Shown: in pieces, positions 24,589 through 33,381 of the stretch
How the letters are laid out: the number at the start of each line of letters is the position of its first letter
Numbering within the stretch: position 1 is the first letter of the stretch
NCBI RefSeq assembly: GCF_040643635.1
Contig: NZ_JBEYUS010000019.1
Location: 1 to 64,000, forward strand
DNA: 64,000 bases
Reading direction: 5' to 3'
From: Saccharopolyspora_C sp040643635
Lineage (GTDB): Bacteria > Actinomycetota > Actinomycetes > Mycobacteriales > Pseudonocardiaceae
Position numbers and translations under genes: made by a program
The notes under the pieces: model-generated
Told to the model about the DNA's origin: nothing
Databases searched by the model: none
The model's input: the letters and a program-made list of their open reading frames with translations, nothing else

Positions 24589-25455
24589 GTGACCAGTACC
24601 CACGAGCAATGGGACATCGTCTCCGGCGTCGGGATCACCGCCCTGGCCGTCGCGGGCGGCCGAGCGGTCGAATCCCAGCGGGAGGACCGGCTGATCAACG
24701 ACCCCTACGCCGCGGACCTCGTCGCCGCGGCCGGATCCACGATGTTCACCGAGATGGAGAACTCCCCCGCCGAGCTGCTCGAGGCCATGTCCGGCTACCT
24801 CGGCGTGCGGACCCGGTTCTTCGACGAGTACTTCCTGCGCGCCGCCGCAGGCGGGGTGCAGCAGGCCGTGATCCTCGCGTCCGGGCTCGACACCCGCGCC
24901 TTCCGGCTCGCCTGGCCCGAAGGCCTGCGGGTCTTCGAGATCGACCAGCCGAAGGTGCTGCAGTTCAAGGACGACACGCTGAACCGGATCGACGCCGAGC
25001 CCGGCAGCGACCGGCGGGTCGTGCCCGTCGACCTGCGCGACGACTGGGCGAGCGCCCTCGAAGCCGCCGGGTTCGACGCGACCAAGCCCACCGCCTGGCT
25101 CGCCGAAGGACTGCTGCCCTACCTGCCGCCCGAAGCGGAAGCGCAGCTGCTGGCCACCGTCGACCGGCTCTCCGCTCCCGGCAGCCGGCTGTCCATCGAG
25201 CACATGGCCGGGCCGCGCGACCGGTTCGCCACCGACGAGATGCAGGCCATCGGCCGGCAGTGGGGCATCGACCTGCTGGGCTTGTTCAGCACGGACGACC
25301 GCCCCGACCCCGAAGACGTGCTGAAGCGGGCGGGCTGGCAGGTACGGCGCGAACCGACCAACGAGATCGCCGCGGGCTACGGGCGGGAACTGCCCGGCTT
25401 CACCCGGCGCTTCGCCGAGGTCGGCTGCATGCTCACCGCGTTCCGCGAAAGCTGA
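24589..25455 (+). CDS. SAM-dependent methyltransferase, TIGR00027/LCMT-like
   Basis: A 288-aa protein of the leucine carboxyl methyltransferase-like group that is expanded in actinobacteria (TIGR00027). It has the N-terminal DPYAADLV block, R-x-R-F-FDEYF, the SAM-binding ILASGLDTRAFRL, FEIDQPKVLQFK, and AEGLLPYLPPEAEAQLL. These are hallmarks of the family, whose substrates remain mostly undefined. GTG 24589 has GGAAAGG upstream. It ends 15 bp before a strong bidirectional hairpin and is convergent with a universal stress protein gene. Confidence 0.87.
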   Translation: MTSTHEQWDIVSGVGITALAVAGGRAVESQREDRLINDPYAADLVAAAGSTMFTEMENSPAELLEAMSGYLGVRTRFFDEYFLRAAAGGVQQAVILASGLDTRAFRLAWPEGLRVFEIDQPKVLQFKDDTLNRIDAEPGSDRRVVPVDLRDDWASALEAAGFDATKPTAWLAEGLLPYLPPEAEAQLLATVDRLSAPGSRLSIEHMAGPRDRFATDEMQAIGRQWGIDLLGLFSTDDRPDPEDVLKRAGWQVRREPTNEIAAGYGRELPGFTRRFAEVGCMLTAFRES

Positions 25456-25469
25456 CCTCGCGCACGACG

Positions 25470-25501
25470 GCGGCCCGCCTCCCCACGGGGAAGCGGGCCG
25501 C
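25470..25501. terminator. Bidirectional terminator hairpin
   Basis: GCGGCCCGC (25470-25478) pairs with GCGGGCCGC (25493-25501). An inner TCCCC/GGGGA stem continues the hairpin after a one-base mismatch. It lies between convergent stop codons. Confidence 0.75.
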
Positions 25502-25515
25502 TCGACGTTCCGGGC

Positions 25516-25929
25516 TCAGCGCACGACCAGCACCGGGCAGCGGGCGTGATGCACCAGCTTGAGCGCCACCGAACCGACCATCATGCCGGTGAACGCGCCG
25601 TGGCCCTTGTTGCCCAGCACCATCATGTCCGCCTGCGGGGACAGGCCGACCAGTTCGTCGACCACGTGTCCGCGGATCAGCCGGGGCCGGATGTCGACGT
25701 CCGGGAACTCCCGCTGCACCGCCTCGGTCGTGCCGTCCAGCAGTTCGCGGGCCCGTCCCTCCAGTTCGGAGTCCGGGGTGGGCAGCCGGTAGCCGAACTG
25801 CACCGGCTGGTGCCAGACGGCGATGGCGTGCACCAGCCCGCCCACCTTCGTGACGTAGTCGGCGGCCCAGCGCAGCGCGCGTCCGGATTCGTCGGAGCCG
25901 TCGATGCCCACTACCACGGTCTGCGGCAT
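25516..25929 (-). CDS. Universal stress protein (UspA family)
   Basis: A 137-aa single-domain Usp. The first strand VVVGIDGSDESGRALRWA and the ATP-binding pattern LGNKGHGAFTGMMVGSVA (G-x2-G-x9-G-S) are intact, so it should bind ATP. The C-terminus ends with CPVLVVR as usual. Such proteins help actinobacteria under hypoxia or stationary phase; the specific role is unknown. ATG 25929 is supported by homology at the N-terminus. The DUF3516 helicase gene ends 57 bp upstream on the same strand. Confidence 0.88.
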   Translation of the reverse strand: MPQTVVVGIDGSDESGRALRWAADYVTKVGGLVHAIAVWHQPVQFGYRLPTPDSELEGRARELLDGTTEAVQREFPDVDIRPRLIRGHVVDELVGLSPQADMMVLGNKGHGAFTGMMVGSVALKLVHHARCPVLVVR

Positions 25930-25985
25930 GATCGCATTCCTCTCGGTCGCGAACCCCGACCGTATGGCACCCGCGGACCGGCGCG

Positions 25986-28487
25986 CTACTGCTGGTCGAC
26001 CGCCTGCACGCGGATCACCGCGGCGCCCTCCTCGTCGGACGCGGCGAGATCGACCTCGGCGCTGATGCCCCAGTCGTGATCGCCGGCGGGGTCGGCGAAG
26101 ATCTGCCGCACCAGCCAGCGCTCCGGCTCTTCGGTGATCATCAGCATCGCGGGACCGCGCGCGTCGGCGTCGGTGCCGATCTCGTCGTACTCGGCGAAGT
26201 AGCCGTCCAGCGCCTCCTCCCACGCCTCGGCGCCGAACTCGGGGTCCAGCTCGCCGAGCGGCGTGGTCCAGCGGCGGGCGGCGAGCTCCACCCGGCGGAA
26301 CAGCGCGTTGCGCACCTGCACCCGGAACGCCCGCTTGTTCTGCGTGATCCCGGCGGGGGCCGCGTCGGCGGCGGTCGGCTCCGCGGTGATCTCGGTACCC
26401 GGGTTGCGCAGCCGCTCCCACTCGTCGAGCAGGCTGGAATCGACCTGGCGGACCAGCTCGCCGAGCCACTCCACGAGGTCGGTGAGCTCTTCGGTCTTCG
26501 CATCCGCTGGCACCGTGTGCCGCAGCGCCTTGTAGACGTCCGCGAGGTAGCGCAGCACCAGCCCCTCGGAGCGGGCCAGGCCGTAGTGGTTGACGAACTC
26601 GACGAAGTTCATCGCCCGCTCGAACATGTCCCGCGCCACCGACTTCGGCGACAGCTCGTGCTCGGCGACCCACGGGTGCCCCTTGCGGTACATCTCGTAG
26701 GCCGCTTCCAGCATGTCCTGCAGCGGCTTCGGGTAGGTGACGTCCTCGAGCAGCTCCATCCGCTCGTCGTACTCGATGCCGTCGGCCTTCATCCGCGCCA
26801 CGGCCTCGCCGCGCTCCTTGAACTGCTGGGCCGACAGCACCTGGCGCGGATTGTCCAGAGTGGACTCGATGACGGAGAGCACGTCCAGCGCGTAGCTCGG
26901 CGACTCCACGTCCAGCAGCTCGATCGCGGCGAGCGCGAACGGCGACAGCGGCTGGTTCAGCGCGAAGTCGAACTGCAGGTCCACCGTCAGGCGCACCCGG
27001 CGGCCCAGCTGGTCCGGCTCGTCCAGCTGCTCCACCACGTCCGCGGCCAGCAGCGCCCGGTAGATCGCGATGGCGCGCAGGATGTGCCTGCGCTGCGCCG
27101 GGCGGTCCTCGTGGTTCTCGGTGAGCAGGTGCTTCATCGCCGCGAACGCGTCACCCGGGCGGTTGATCACGTTGAGCAGCATCGAATGGCTGACCTGGAA
27201 GCTGGAGACCAGCGGCTCCGGCTCGGCCTCCACCAGCTTGTCGAAGGTCTTCTCGCTCCACGACACGAAGCCCTCGGGCGCCTGCTTGCGCACCACCTTG
27301 CGCCGCTTCTTCGGGTCCTCCCCCGCCTTCGCGAGCGCCTTCTCGTTCTCGATCACGTGCTCCGGGGCCTGCACCACCACGTAGCCCGCCGTGTCGTAGC
27401 CCGCGCGGCCCGCGCGCCCGGCGATCTGGTGGAACTCGCGGGCCTTCAGGTGCCGGGTCCGCACCCCGTCGTACTTGGTGAGCCCGGTCAGCAGCACGGT
27501 GCGGATCGGCACGTTGATGCCGACGCCCAGCGTGTCCGTCCCGCAGATGATCTTCAGCAGTCCGGCCTGCGCCAGCTGCTCCACCAGCCGCCGGTACTTC
27601 GGCAGCATCCCCGCGTGGTGCACGCCGATGCCGTGGCGCACCAGCCGGGACAGCGTCTTGCCGAAGCCCGCGGTGAACCGGAAGTCGCCGATCGCCTCCG
27701 CGATCCGGTCCCGCTGCTCGCGGGAGGCGACGTTCACGCTCATCAGGCCCTGCGCCTGCTCCATCGCGGACGCCTGGTTGAAGTAGACGACGTAGACCGG
27801 GGCCTGGTTGCCGCCCAGCAGCTCCTCGATCGTCTCGTGCAACGGCGTCAGCGCGTAGCGGAACGTCAGCGGGATCGGACGTTCCGCCGAGCTCACCACC
27901 GCCGTCGAACGACCGGTGCGGGCGGTGAGGTCCCGTTCGAAGCGGGCCACGTCGCCGAGCGTCGCCGACATGAGCACGAACTGGGCCTGCGGCAGTTCCA
28001 GCAGCGGCACCTGCCAGGCCCAGCCGCGCTCCGGTTCGGCGTAGAAGTGGAACTCGTCCATCACCACCTGGCCGAGCTCGGCCTGCTCGCCGTCGCGCAG
28101 CGCCAGGTTCGCCAGGATCTCCGCGGTGCAGCAGATGATCGGCGCGTCCGCGTTCACGCTGCTGTCGCCGGTCATCATGCCGACGTTGTCCGCGCCGAAG
28201 ACGTCGACGAGCGCGAAGAACTTCTCCGACACCAGCGCCTTGATCGGCGCGGTGTAGTAGCTGCGCTTGCCCTCGGCGAGGGCGGTGAAGTGCGCACCGG
28301 TGGCGACGAGGCTCTTACCGGAGCCGGTGGGGGTGCTGAGGATGACGTTCGCCCCGGTCACCACCTCCATCAGCGCCTCTTCCTGCGCCGGGTAGAGCTC
28401 GATGCCCTGCTCCGTCGTCCAGGTGGTGAAGGCGTCGAGCAGCGCGTCCGGTTCGGGCGAGGCGGGGAGGTGGCTGGTCAGATTCAT
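25986..28487 (-). CDS. DEAD/DEAH-box helicase with DUF3516 C-terminus
   Basis: An 833-aa superfamily 2 helicase. Motif I is TPTGSGKS (residues 52-59), motif II is the unusual DEFH at 144-147, motif III is MSATLG and motif VI is QIAGRAGRAG. Residues beyond about 450 match the DUF3516 region found in actinobacterial Ski2-like helicases. It should unwind RNA or RNA/DNA using ATP; the substrate is unproven. Length is typical. ATG 28487 is preceded by GGGGGTGCC. The gene stands divergent from a small protein gene with nested hairpins in between. Confidence 0.88.
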   Translation of the reverse strand: MNLTSHLPASPEPDALLDAFTTWTTEQGIELYPAQEEALMEVVTGANVILSTPTGSGKSLVATGAHFTALAEGKRSYYTAPIKALVSEKFFALVDVFGADNVGMMTGDSSVNADAPIICCTAEILANLALRDGEQAELGQVVMDEFHFYAEPERGWAWQVPLLELPQAQFVLMSATLGDVARFERDLTARTGRSTAVVSSAERPIPLTFRYALTPLHETIEELLGGNQAPVYVVYFNQASAMEQAQGLMSVNVASREQRDRIAEAIGDFRFTAGFGKTLSRLVRHGIGVHHAGMLPKYRRLVEQLAQAGLLKIICGTDTLGVGINVPIRTVLLTGLTKYDGVRTRHLKAREFHQIAGRAGRAGYDTAGYVVVQAPEHVIENEKALAKAGEDPKKRRKVVRKQAPEGFVSWSEKTFDKLVEAEPEPLVSSFQVSHSMLLNVINRPGDAFAAMKHLLTENHEDRPAQRRHILRAIAIYRALLAADVVEQLDEPDQLGRRVRLTVDLQFDFALNQPLSPFALAAIELLDVESPSYALDVLSVIESTLDNPRQVLSAQQFKERGEAVARMKADGIEYDERMELLEDVTYPKPLQDMLEAAYEMYRKGHPWVAEHELSPKSVARDMFERAMNFVEFVNHYGLARSEGLVLRYLADVYKALRHTVPADAKTEELTDLVEWLGELVRQVDSSLLDEWERLRNPGTEITAEPTAADAAPAGITQNKRAFRVQVRNALFRRVELAARRWTTPLGELDPEFGAEAWEEALDGYFAEYDEIGTDADARGPAMLMITEEPERWLVRQIFADPAGDHDWGISAEVDLAASDEEGAAVIRVQAVDQQ

Positions 28488-28573
28488 GGCACCCCCGATC
28501 GTCCCTGGTCAGCTCCGGCGAGCCGCAAGCGGGGTCCGCTGCGGCGGCTCCGCCGCGCGGGGCGGAGTCCCGA

Positions 28574-28620
28574 CACCCCCGCACTCACTCTTCCGAGTGA
28601 TGGCCGGGGGTGCGGGGGTG
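28574..28620. other. Nested hairpins between divergent genes
   Basis: Outer arms CACCCCCGCA (28574-28583) and TGCGGGGGTG (28611-28620) are perfectly complementary. Inside them TCACTC-TTCC-GAGTGA (28585-28600) forms a second perfect stem. The location between divergent starts argues against a simple terminator. Confidence 0.5.
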
Positions 28621-28655
28621 GATCGGAGCAGCGGGGATCATCGAGACTGGTCGCC

Positions 28656-28847
28656 ATGCCGGAGCGAGTGGTGCGGTTCGTCGGTGGACCGCTGGACGGG
28701 CGAACGCAGGACCTGCGCGACTCCGAGGCCGTGCTCGGCAGACTGCTGCGGCACATCCACCTGCACGACGGGCCGAAGATCGAGACCTGCTACCGGCTGC
28801 GGTACACGCCGGACGCGGGCTGGGAGTACCACTTCAGCGGGCACTGA
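28656..28847 (+). CDS. Small conserved-looking protein (63 aa)
   Basis: A 63-aa soluble protein starting MPERVVRFVGGPLDGRTQDL and ending with YRLRYTPDAGWEYHFSGH. The GGPLDG turn and the Tyr/Arg-rich beta strands look like a compact beta domain of a type common in actinobacterial and phage small hypotheticals. No function is known to me. There is no strong Shine-Dalgarno. Codon bias is like the neighbours. The 215 bp that follow are G-rich and empty of genes up to mutA. Confidence 0.65.
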   Translation: MPERVVRFVGGPLDGRTQDLRDSEAVLGRLLRHIHLHDGPKIETCYRLRYTPDAGWEYHFSGH

Positions 28848-28860
28848 CCGGCCGGGCGCC

Positions 28861-28915
28861 GGGGTGGGCTCGGGGAAGCTCGGGGCGGGCCGGGGCCGGG
28901 GCGGGTTCGGGACGG
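28861..28915 (+). other. G-rich, quadruplex-prone tract upstream of mutA
   Basis: At least seven runs of three or four G with short spacers occur on the plus strand, about 150 bp before the mutA start. The pattern could fold as a G-quadruplex; in GC-rich DNA it may also be chance. Confidence 0.4.
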
Positions 28916-29062
28916 CCCGGGTCCAGGTGCGGCGACCCGGCGGGGCCTCGTTGACCTCGCAGGACGTCGTTCCGCCCGCGGGAACGAGCCGCGGAATCTT
29001 GGGACGTGGGTCACAGGAGAAGCGGCGTTTCGGGCCGGTGCGGAGTCCTACCATCGACTGTC

Positions 29063-30943
29063 ATGGCGCCCACTGACCGGCTCTCGACGACGAGCAGCCC
29101 CCGGCCCGGGCTCAGCCTGGCCGGCGAGTTCCCCCGGCCGACCCACGAGCAGTGGCTGGAGCAGGTGGAGAAGGTCCTGCGCCGGACCGGCCGCATCCGC
29201 GAGGACGATCCCTCCCCGGAGGACGCCGCCGCACTGCTGGATTCCCCCGGGTACGACGGCTTCGCGGTGCGGCCGCTGTACTCCGCCGGGGCGGACCTGC
29301 CGGACCCGGGAGTGCCCGGGTTCGCGCCGTTCGTGCGGGGCAGCAGGCCGCAGGGTTCGGTGCCGGAGGGCTGGGACGTGCGCCAGGCCCACGGCGGACC
29401 GGACGCGGCGGCGGTGAACCGGGCGATCCTCGCCGACCTCAACGGCGGCGTCACCTCCTTGCTGCTGCGGCTCGGCGCGGGCGGGCTCGCGGTCGACGAC
29501 CTCGGCGACGCGCTGCACGGCGTGCACCTGGACATGATCGGCGTGGTGCTCGACGCCGGGGACGAGGCACCGGCCGCGTCCGCCGAGCTGCTGCGGCTCG
29601 CCGCCGAGCAGGGCGTGGCGCCCAGTGCGCTGCGCGGCAACCTCGGCGCCGACCCGCTGGGCGTGCAGGCCCGCACCGGCCGGGAGAACGGCCCCGAGCA
29701 GGCGGTGGAGCTCGCACTCCGCTGCGTCGCGGAGCACCCCGGGCTGCAGGCGATCACCGTGGACGCGCTGCCGTACCACGACGCGGGCGGCTCCGACGGC
29801 GAAGAGCTCGGCGCCTCGCTGGCGGCGGGCGTGACCTACCTGCGGTGGCTGACCGAGGCGGGCCTGGACGCCGACACCGCGTGCGGACTGCTGGAGTTCC
29901 GCTACGCCGCGACCGCCGACCAGTTCCTCACCATCGCGAAGCTGCGCGCCGCACGCCGCCTGTGGGAGCAGGTGGCGCGCCGTTGCGGTGCCGCGGAGCC
30001 CGCCCGCGCCCAGCGCCAGCACGCGGTCACCTCTTCGGCGATGCTGACCCGCCGCGACCCGTGGGTGAACATGCTGCGCTCCACGATCGCCACCTTCGCC
30101 GCCGGTGTCGGCGGGGCGCAGGCCATCACCGTGCAGCCGTTCGACGCGGCGATCGGCGCCCCCGACGAGTTCTCCCTCCGCGTCGCCCGCAACACCCAGG
30201 CGCTGCTGCTCGACGAATCGCACCTGGCGCAGGTCATCGACCCGGCGGGCGGCTCCTGGTACGTGGAGTCGCTCACCGACGAACTCGCGCAGGCCGCGTG
30301 GCGGTGGTTCCAGGAGATCGAGGCCGCCGGTGGCCTGCCCGCCGCGCTGCGCTCCGGGACGGTCGCCGAGCGGCTCGCCGCGACCTGGGAGCGCCGCCGC
30401 GCCGGAATCGCCGACCGCACCGAACCGATCACCGGGGTCAGCGAGTTCCCGAACCTCGCCGAAGAACCGCTGCGCCGCGCCCCGGCTCCGGCGGCGCCCG
30501 GCGGCGGGCTGCCGCGGGTGCGCTACGCCGAGGAGTTCGAGGCGTTGCGCGACGCCGCCGACGCCTGCGCGCAGCGGCCCCGGGTCTTCCTCGCCACGCT
30601 CGGCCCGCTCGCCACCTACACGGCGCGGTCCTCGTTCGCGAGGAACCTGTTCGCCGCGGGCGGGCTGGACGCCGCCGAAGCCGGCCCGACCGAGTCCACC
30701 GCGGACGTGCTCGCCGCCTACGCCGAGAATCCGTCGCCGGTGGTGTGCCTGTGCTCGTCCGACAGGATCTACGGCGAGCGCGCCGCCGACACCGCGCGAG
30801 CCCTCAAGGAGGCGGGCGCGACGACGGTGCTGCTGGCCGGAAAACCCCGGGATAGACCGTCCGAAGTGGACGATCTCGTGTTCACCGGCTGCGATGCCGT
30901 CGAGGTGCTGCGCGCGGCGCACCGCACGTTGGGAGTCGAGTGA
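29063..30943 (+). CDS. mutA: Methylmalonyl-CoA mutase, small (beta) subunit
   Basis: A 626-aa MutA. It has the mutase barrel domain (LLEFRYAATADQFLTIAKLR, MLTRRDPWVNMLRSTIATFA, IDPAGGSWYVESLTDELA) and a degenerate C-terminal B12-like domain without the cobalt-ligand DxHxxG motif. This is normal for the non-catalytic subunit that pairs with MutB. The enzyme interconverts succinyl-CoA and methylmalonyl-CoA, feeding propionate and polyketide precursor metabolism. ATG 29063 follows TACCAT by eight bases, so the message may be nearly leaderless. Its stop overlaps the mutB start region. Confidence 0.93.
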   Translation: MAPTDRLSTTSSPRPGLSLAGEFPRPTHEQWLEQVEKVLRRTGRIREDDPSPEDAAALLDSPGYDGFAVRPLYSAGADLPDPGVPGFAPFVRGSRPQGSVPEGWDVRQAHGGPDAAAVNRAILADLNGGVTSLLLRLGAGGLAVDDLGDALHGVHLDMIGVVLDAGDEAPAASAELLRLAAEQGVAPSALRGNLGADPLGVQARTGRENGPEQAVELALRCVAEHPGLQAITVDALPYHDAGGSDGEELGASLAAGVTYLRWLTEAGLDADTACGLLEFRYAATADQFLTIAKLRAARRLWEQVARRCGAAEPARAQRQHAVTSSAMLTRRDPWVNMLRSTIATFAAGVGGAQAITVQPFDAAIGAPDEFSLRVARNTQALLLDESHLAQVIDPAGGSWYVESLTDELAQAAWRWFQEIEAAGGLPAALRSGTVAERLAATWERRRAGIADRTEPITGVSEFPNLAEEPLRRAPAPAAPGGGLPRVRYAEEFEALRDAADACAQRPRVFLATLGPLATYTARSSFARNLFAAGGLDAAEAGPTESTADVLAAYAENPSPVVCLCSSDRIYGERAADTARALKEAGATTVLLAGKPRDRPSEVDDLVFTGCDAVEVLRAAHRTLGVE

Positions 30944-33156
30944 TGGACCAGAGCATCCCGAACTTCGCCGACATCCCGCTGGACCGGGGCACCGAACCCG
31001 GGGCGCCCGCGAACTGGGATTCGGCGGTGCTGTCGGCGACCGGCAAGGAATCCGACGCGCTGGTGTGGGAGGCGCCCGAGGGCATCGGGGTGAAGCCGCT
31101 CTACACGGCCGCCGACACCGAGGACCTCGACTTCCTCGGCACCTACCCGGGCATCGCGCCGTTCCTGCGCGGCCCGTACCCGACGATGTACGTCAACCAG
31201 CCGTGGACGGTGCGCCAGTACGCCGGTTTCTCCACCGCCGCGGCGTCGAACGCGTTCTACCGCCGCAACCTCGCCGCCGGGCAGAAGGGCCTGTCGGTGG
31301 CGTTCGACCTGGCGACCCACCGCGGCTACGACTCCGACCACCCGCGGGTGTCCGGCGACGTGGGCATGGCCGGGGTGGCGATCGACTCGATCTACGACAT
31401 GCGCCAGCTGTTCGACGGGATTCCGCTGGACAAGATGAGCGTGTCGATGACGATGAACGGCGCCGTGCTGCCGGTGATGGCGCTGTACATCGTCGCCGCC
31501 GAAGAGCAGGGCGTGGCACCGGAACAGCTCGCGGGGACCATCCAGAACGACATCCTCAAGGAGTTCATGGTCCGCAACACCTACATCTACCCGCCGCAGC
31601 CGTCGATGCGGATCATCTCCGACATCTTCGCCTACACCTCGCGGCGGATGCCGAAGTTCAACTCGATCTCCATCTCCGGCTACCACATCCAGGAGGCCGG
31701 AGCGACGGCCGATCTGGAGCTCGCCTACACGCTCGCCGACGGTGTGGAGTACCTGCGCGCCGGTGCGCAGGCCGGGTTGGACATCGACTCGTTCGCCCCG
31801 CGGTTGTCGTTCTTCTGGGGCATCGGGATGAACTTCGCGATGGAGGTCGCGAAGCTCCGCGCGGCGCGGTTGCTGTGGGCGAAGCTGGTGAAGGAATTCG
31901 GTGCGAAGAACCCGAAATCCCTGTCGTTGCGCACTCATTCGCAGACCTCCGGTTGGTCGTTGACCGCTCAGGACGTGTACAACAACGTGGCGCGCACCTG
32001 CGTGGAGGCGATGGCCGCCACCCAGGGCCACACCCAGTCGCTGCACACCAACGCGCTCGACGAGGCGTTGGCACTGCCCACCGACTTCTCGGCGCGCATC
32101 GCGCGCAACACCCAGCTGCTGCTGCAGCAGGAGTCCGGCACCACCCGCGTGATCGACCCGTGGGGCGGCAGCCACTACGTGGAGCGCCTCACCGCCGATC
32201 TCGCCGAGCGCGCCTGGGCGCACATCACCGAGGTCGAGGACGCCGGTGGCATGGCGCAGGCGATCGACGCGGGCATCCCGAAGCTGCGCGTGGAGGAGGC
32301 GGCCGCGCGCACCCAGGCGCGGATCGACTCCGGACGGCAGCCGCTGATCGGCATCAACAAGTACCGCTTCGACGGCGATGAGCAGATCGAGGTCCTCAAG
32401 GTCGACAACGCGGAGGTCCGCGCCGAGCAGCTGGACAAGCTGCGCCGGCTGCGGGAGGAGCGCGACGAGGCCGCCTGCCAGGACGCGCTGCGGCGCCTCA
32501 CCGGCGCCGCCGAGGCCGCGATGTCCGACGAGCGGCCGGACGACCTGGACCACAACCTGCTCACCCTCGCCGTGGACGCGGCGCGCGCGAAGGCGACCGT
32601 CGGCGAGATCTCCGACGCGATGGAGAAGGTCTTCGGCCGCCACGCCGGCCAGATCCGTACGATTTCCGGGGTGTACCGGGAGGAAGCGGGGCCGTCGAAG
32701 TCCTTGGAGCGGGCGCTGGAGGTCGTCGAGCGCTTCGCCGAGGACGAGGGCCGTCGTCCCCGCATCCTGGTCGCCAAGATGGGCCAGGACGGCCATGACC
32801 GCGGCCAGAAGGTGATCGCGTCCGCGTTCGCCGACGTCGGCTTCGACGTGGACGTGGGCCCGCTGTTCCAGACCCCGGCCGAGGTGGCCCGCCAGGCCGC
32901 CGAGTCCGACGTGCACATCGTCGGGGTGTCCTCGCTGGCCGCCGGGCACCTGACGCTGGTACCCGCGCTGCGCGACGAGCTCGCCGCGGTCGGCCGCGAG
33001 GACATCATGGTCGTGGTCGGTGGCGTGATCCCGCCCGCGGACTTCGACGCGCTGCGCGAAGCGGGGGCGAGCGCGATCTTCCCGCCGGGCACGGTGATCG
33101 CGGACGCGGCGCTCGGCCTGCTGGAAGAACTCCGGACCCGGCTCGAACTCGACTGA
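30943..33156 (+). CDS. mutB: Methylmalonyl-CoA mutase, large (alpha) subunit
   Basis: A 737-aa catalytic subunit. The TIM-barrel part includes TMYVNQPWTVRQYAGF, FDLATHRGYDSDHPRV and SGYHIQEAGATADLELAYTL. The C-terminal cobalamin domain has KMGQDGHDRGQKVIASAFAD, with DxHxxG supplying the His ligand to cobalt, and VGVSSLAAGH. All key parts are intact and length is standard. ATG 30943 has GGAG seven bases upstream and overlaps the mutA stop; a GTG at 30940 is equally in frame. It forms a heterodimer with MutA and needs MeaB, encoded after a 225-bp gap that contains a repeat element. Confidence 0.95.
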   Translation: MDQSIPNFADIPLDRGTEPGAPANWDSAVLSATGKESDALVWEAPEGIGVKPLYTAADTEDLDFLGTYPGIAPFLRGPYPTMYVNQPWTVRQYAGFSTAAASNAFYRRNLAAGQKGLSVAFDLATHRGYDSDHPRVSGDVGMAGVAIDSIYDMRQLFDGIPLDKMSVSMTMNGAVLPVMALYIVAAEEQGVAPEQLAGTIQNDILKEFMVRNTYIYPPQPSMRIISDIFAYTSRRMPKFNSISISGYHIQEAGATADLELAYTLADGVEYLRAGAQAGLDIDSFAPRLSFFWGIGMNFAMEVAKLRAARLLWAKLVKEFGAKNPKSLSLRTHSQTSGWSLTAQDVYNNVARTCVEAMAATQGHTQSLHTNALDEALALPTDFSARIARNTQLLLQQESGTTRVIDPWGGSHYVERLTADLAERAWAHITEVEDAGGMAQAIDAGIPKLRVEEAAARTQARIDSGRQPLIGINKYRFDGDEQIEVLKVDNAEVRAEQLDKLRRLREERDEAACQDALRRLTGAAEAAMSDERPDDLDHNLLTLAVDAARAKATVGEISDAMEKVFGRHAGQIRTISGVYREEAGPSKSLERALEVVERFAEDEGRRPRILVAKMGQDGHDRGQKVIASAFADVGFDVDVGPLFQTPAEVARQAAESDVHIVGVSSLAAGHLTLVPALRDELAAVGREDIMVVVGGVIPPADFDALREAGASAIFPPGTVIADAALGLLEELRTRLELD

Positions 33157-33181
33157 GGAGTCTTTTTTCCGAATGAGCTGC

Positions 33182-33342
33182 GTAGTGGGTCGGGTGGCGG
33201 AACCTCAGTTGCTTCCTCGCTGCGGGATCGATCTCCCAAGTGGCTCCGCCACGAGGGAAATCGCTGTCCTCGCGAGGAAGCAACTGAGAACCCGCCGGTG
33301 GGAGCCCTACGTACGTGGTCGCCGCTCAGCGGCTCCGCCGCT
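33182..33342 (-). repeat. Dispersed hairpin element, copy C (inverted)
   Basis: Third copy, in opposite orientation to the others. The stem 33204-33220 (CTCAGTTGCTTCCTCGC) pairs perfectly with 33272-33288. The small hairpin AGCGGC-tcc-GCCGCT is at 33328-33342. Compared with copy D four stem positions differ on both arms, with pairing preserved. It splits the mutB and meaB genes, which otherwise would form a tight operon. Confidence 0.88.
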
Positions 33343-33381
33343 GACAAGACAAGTACCCAGCCCGCTCCGCAAGGACTCCTG

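Noticed and set aside
26076..28847. 923-codon plus-strand frame
   Set aside because: It is antisense to the helicase gene and has Arg/His/Val-rich composition typical of shadow frames; only its last 63 codons read as a plausible small gene.
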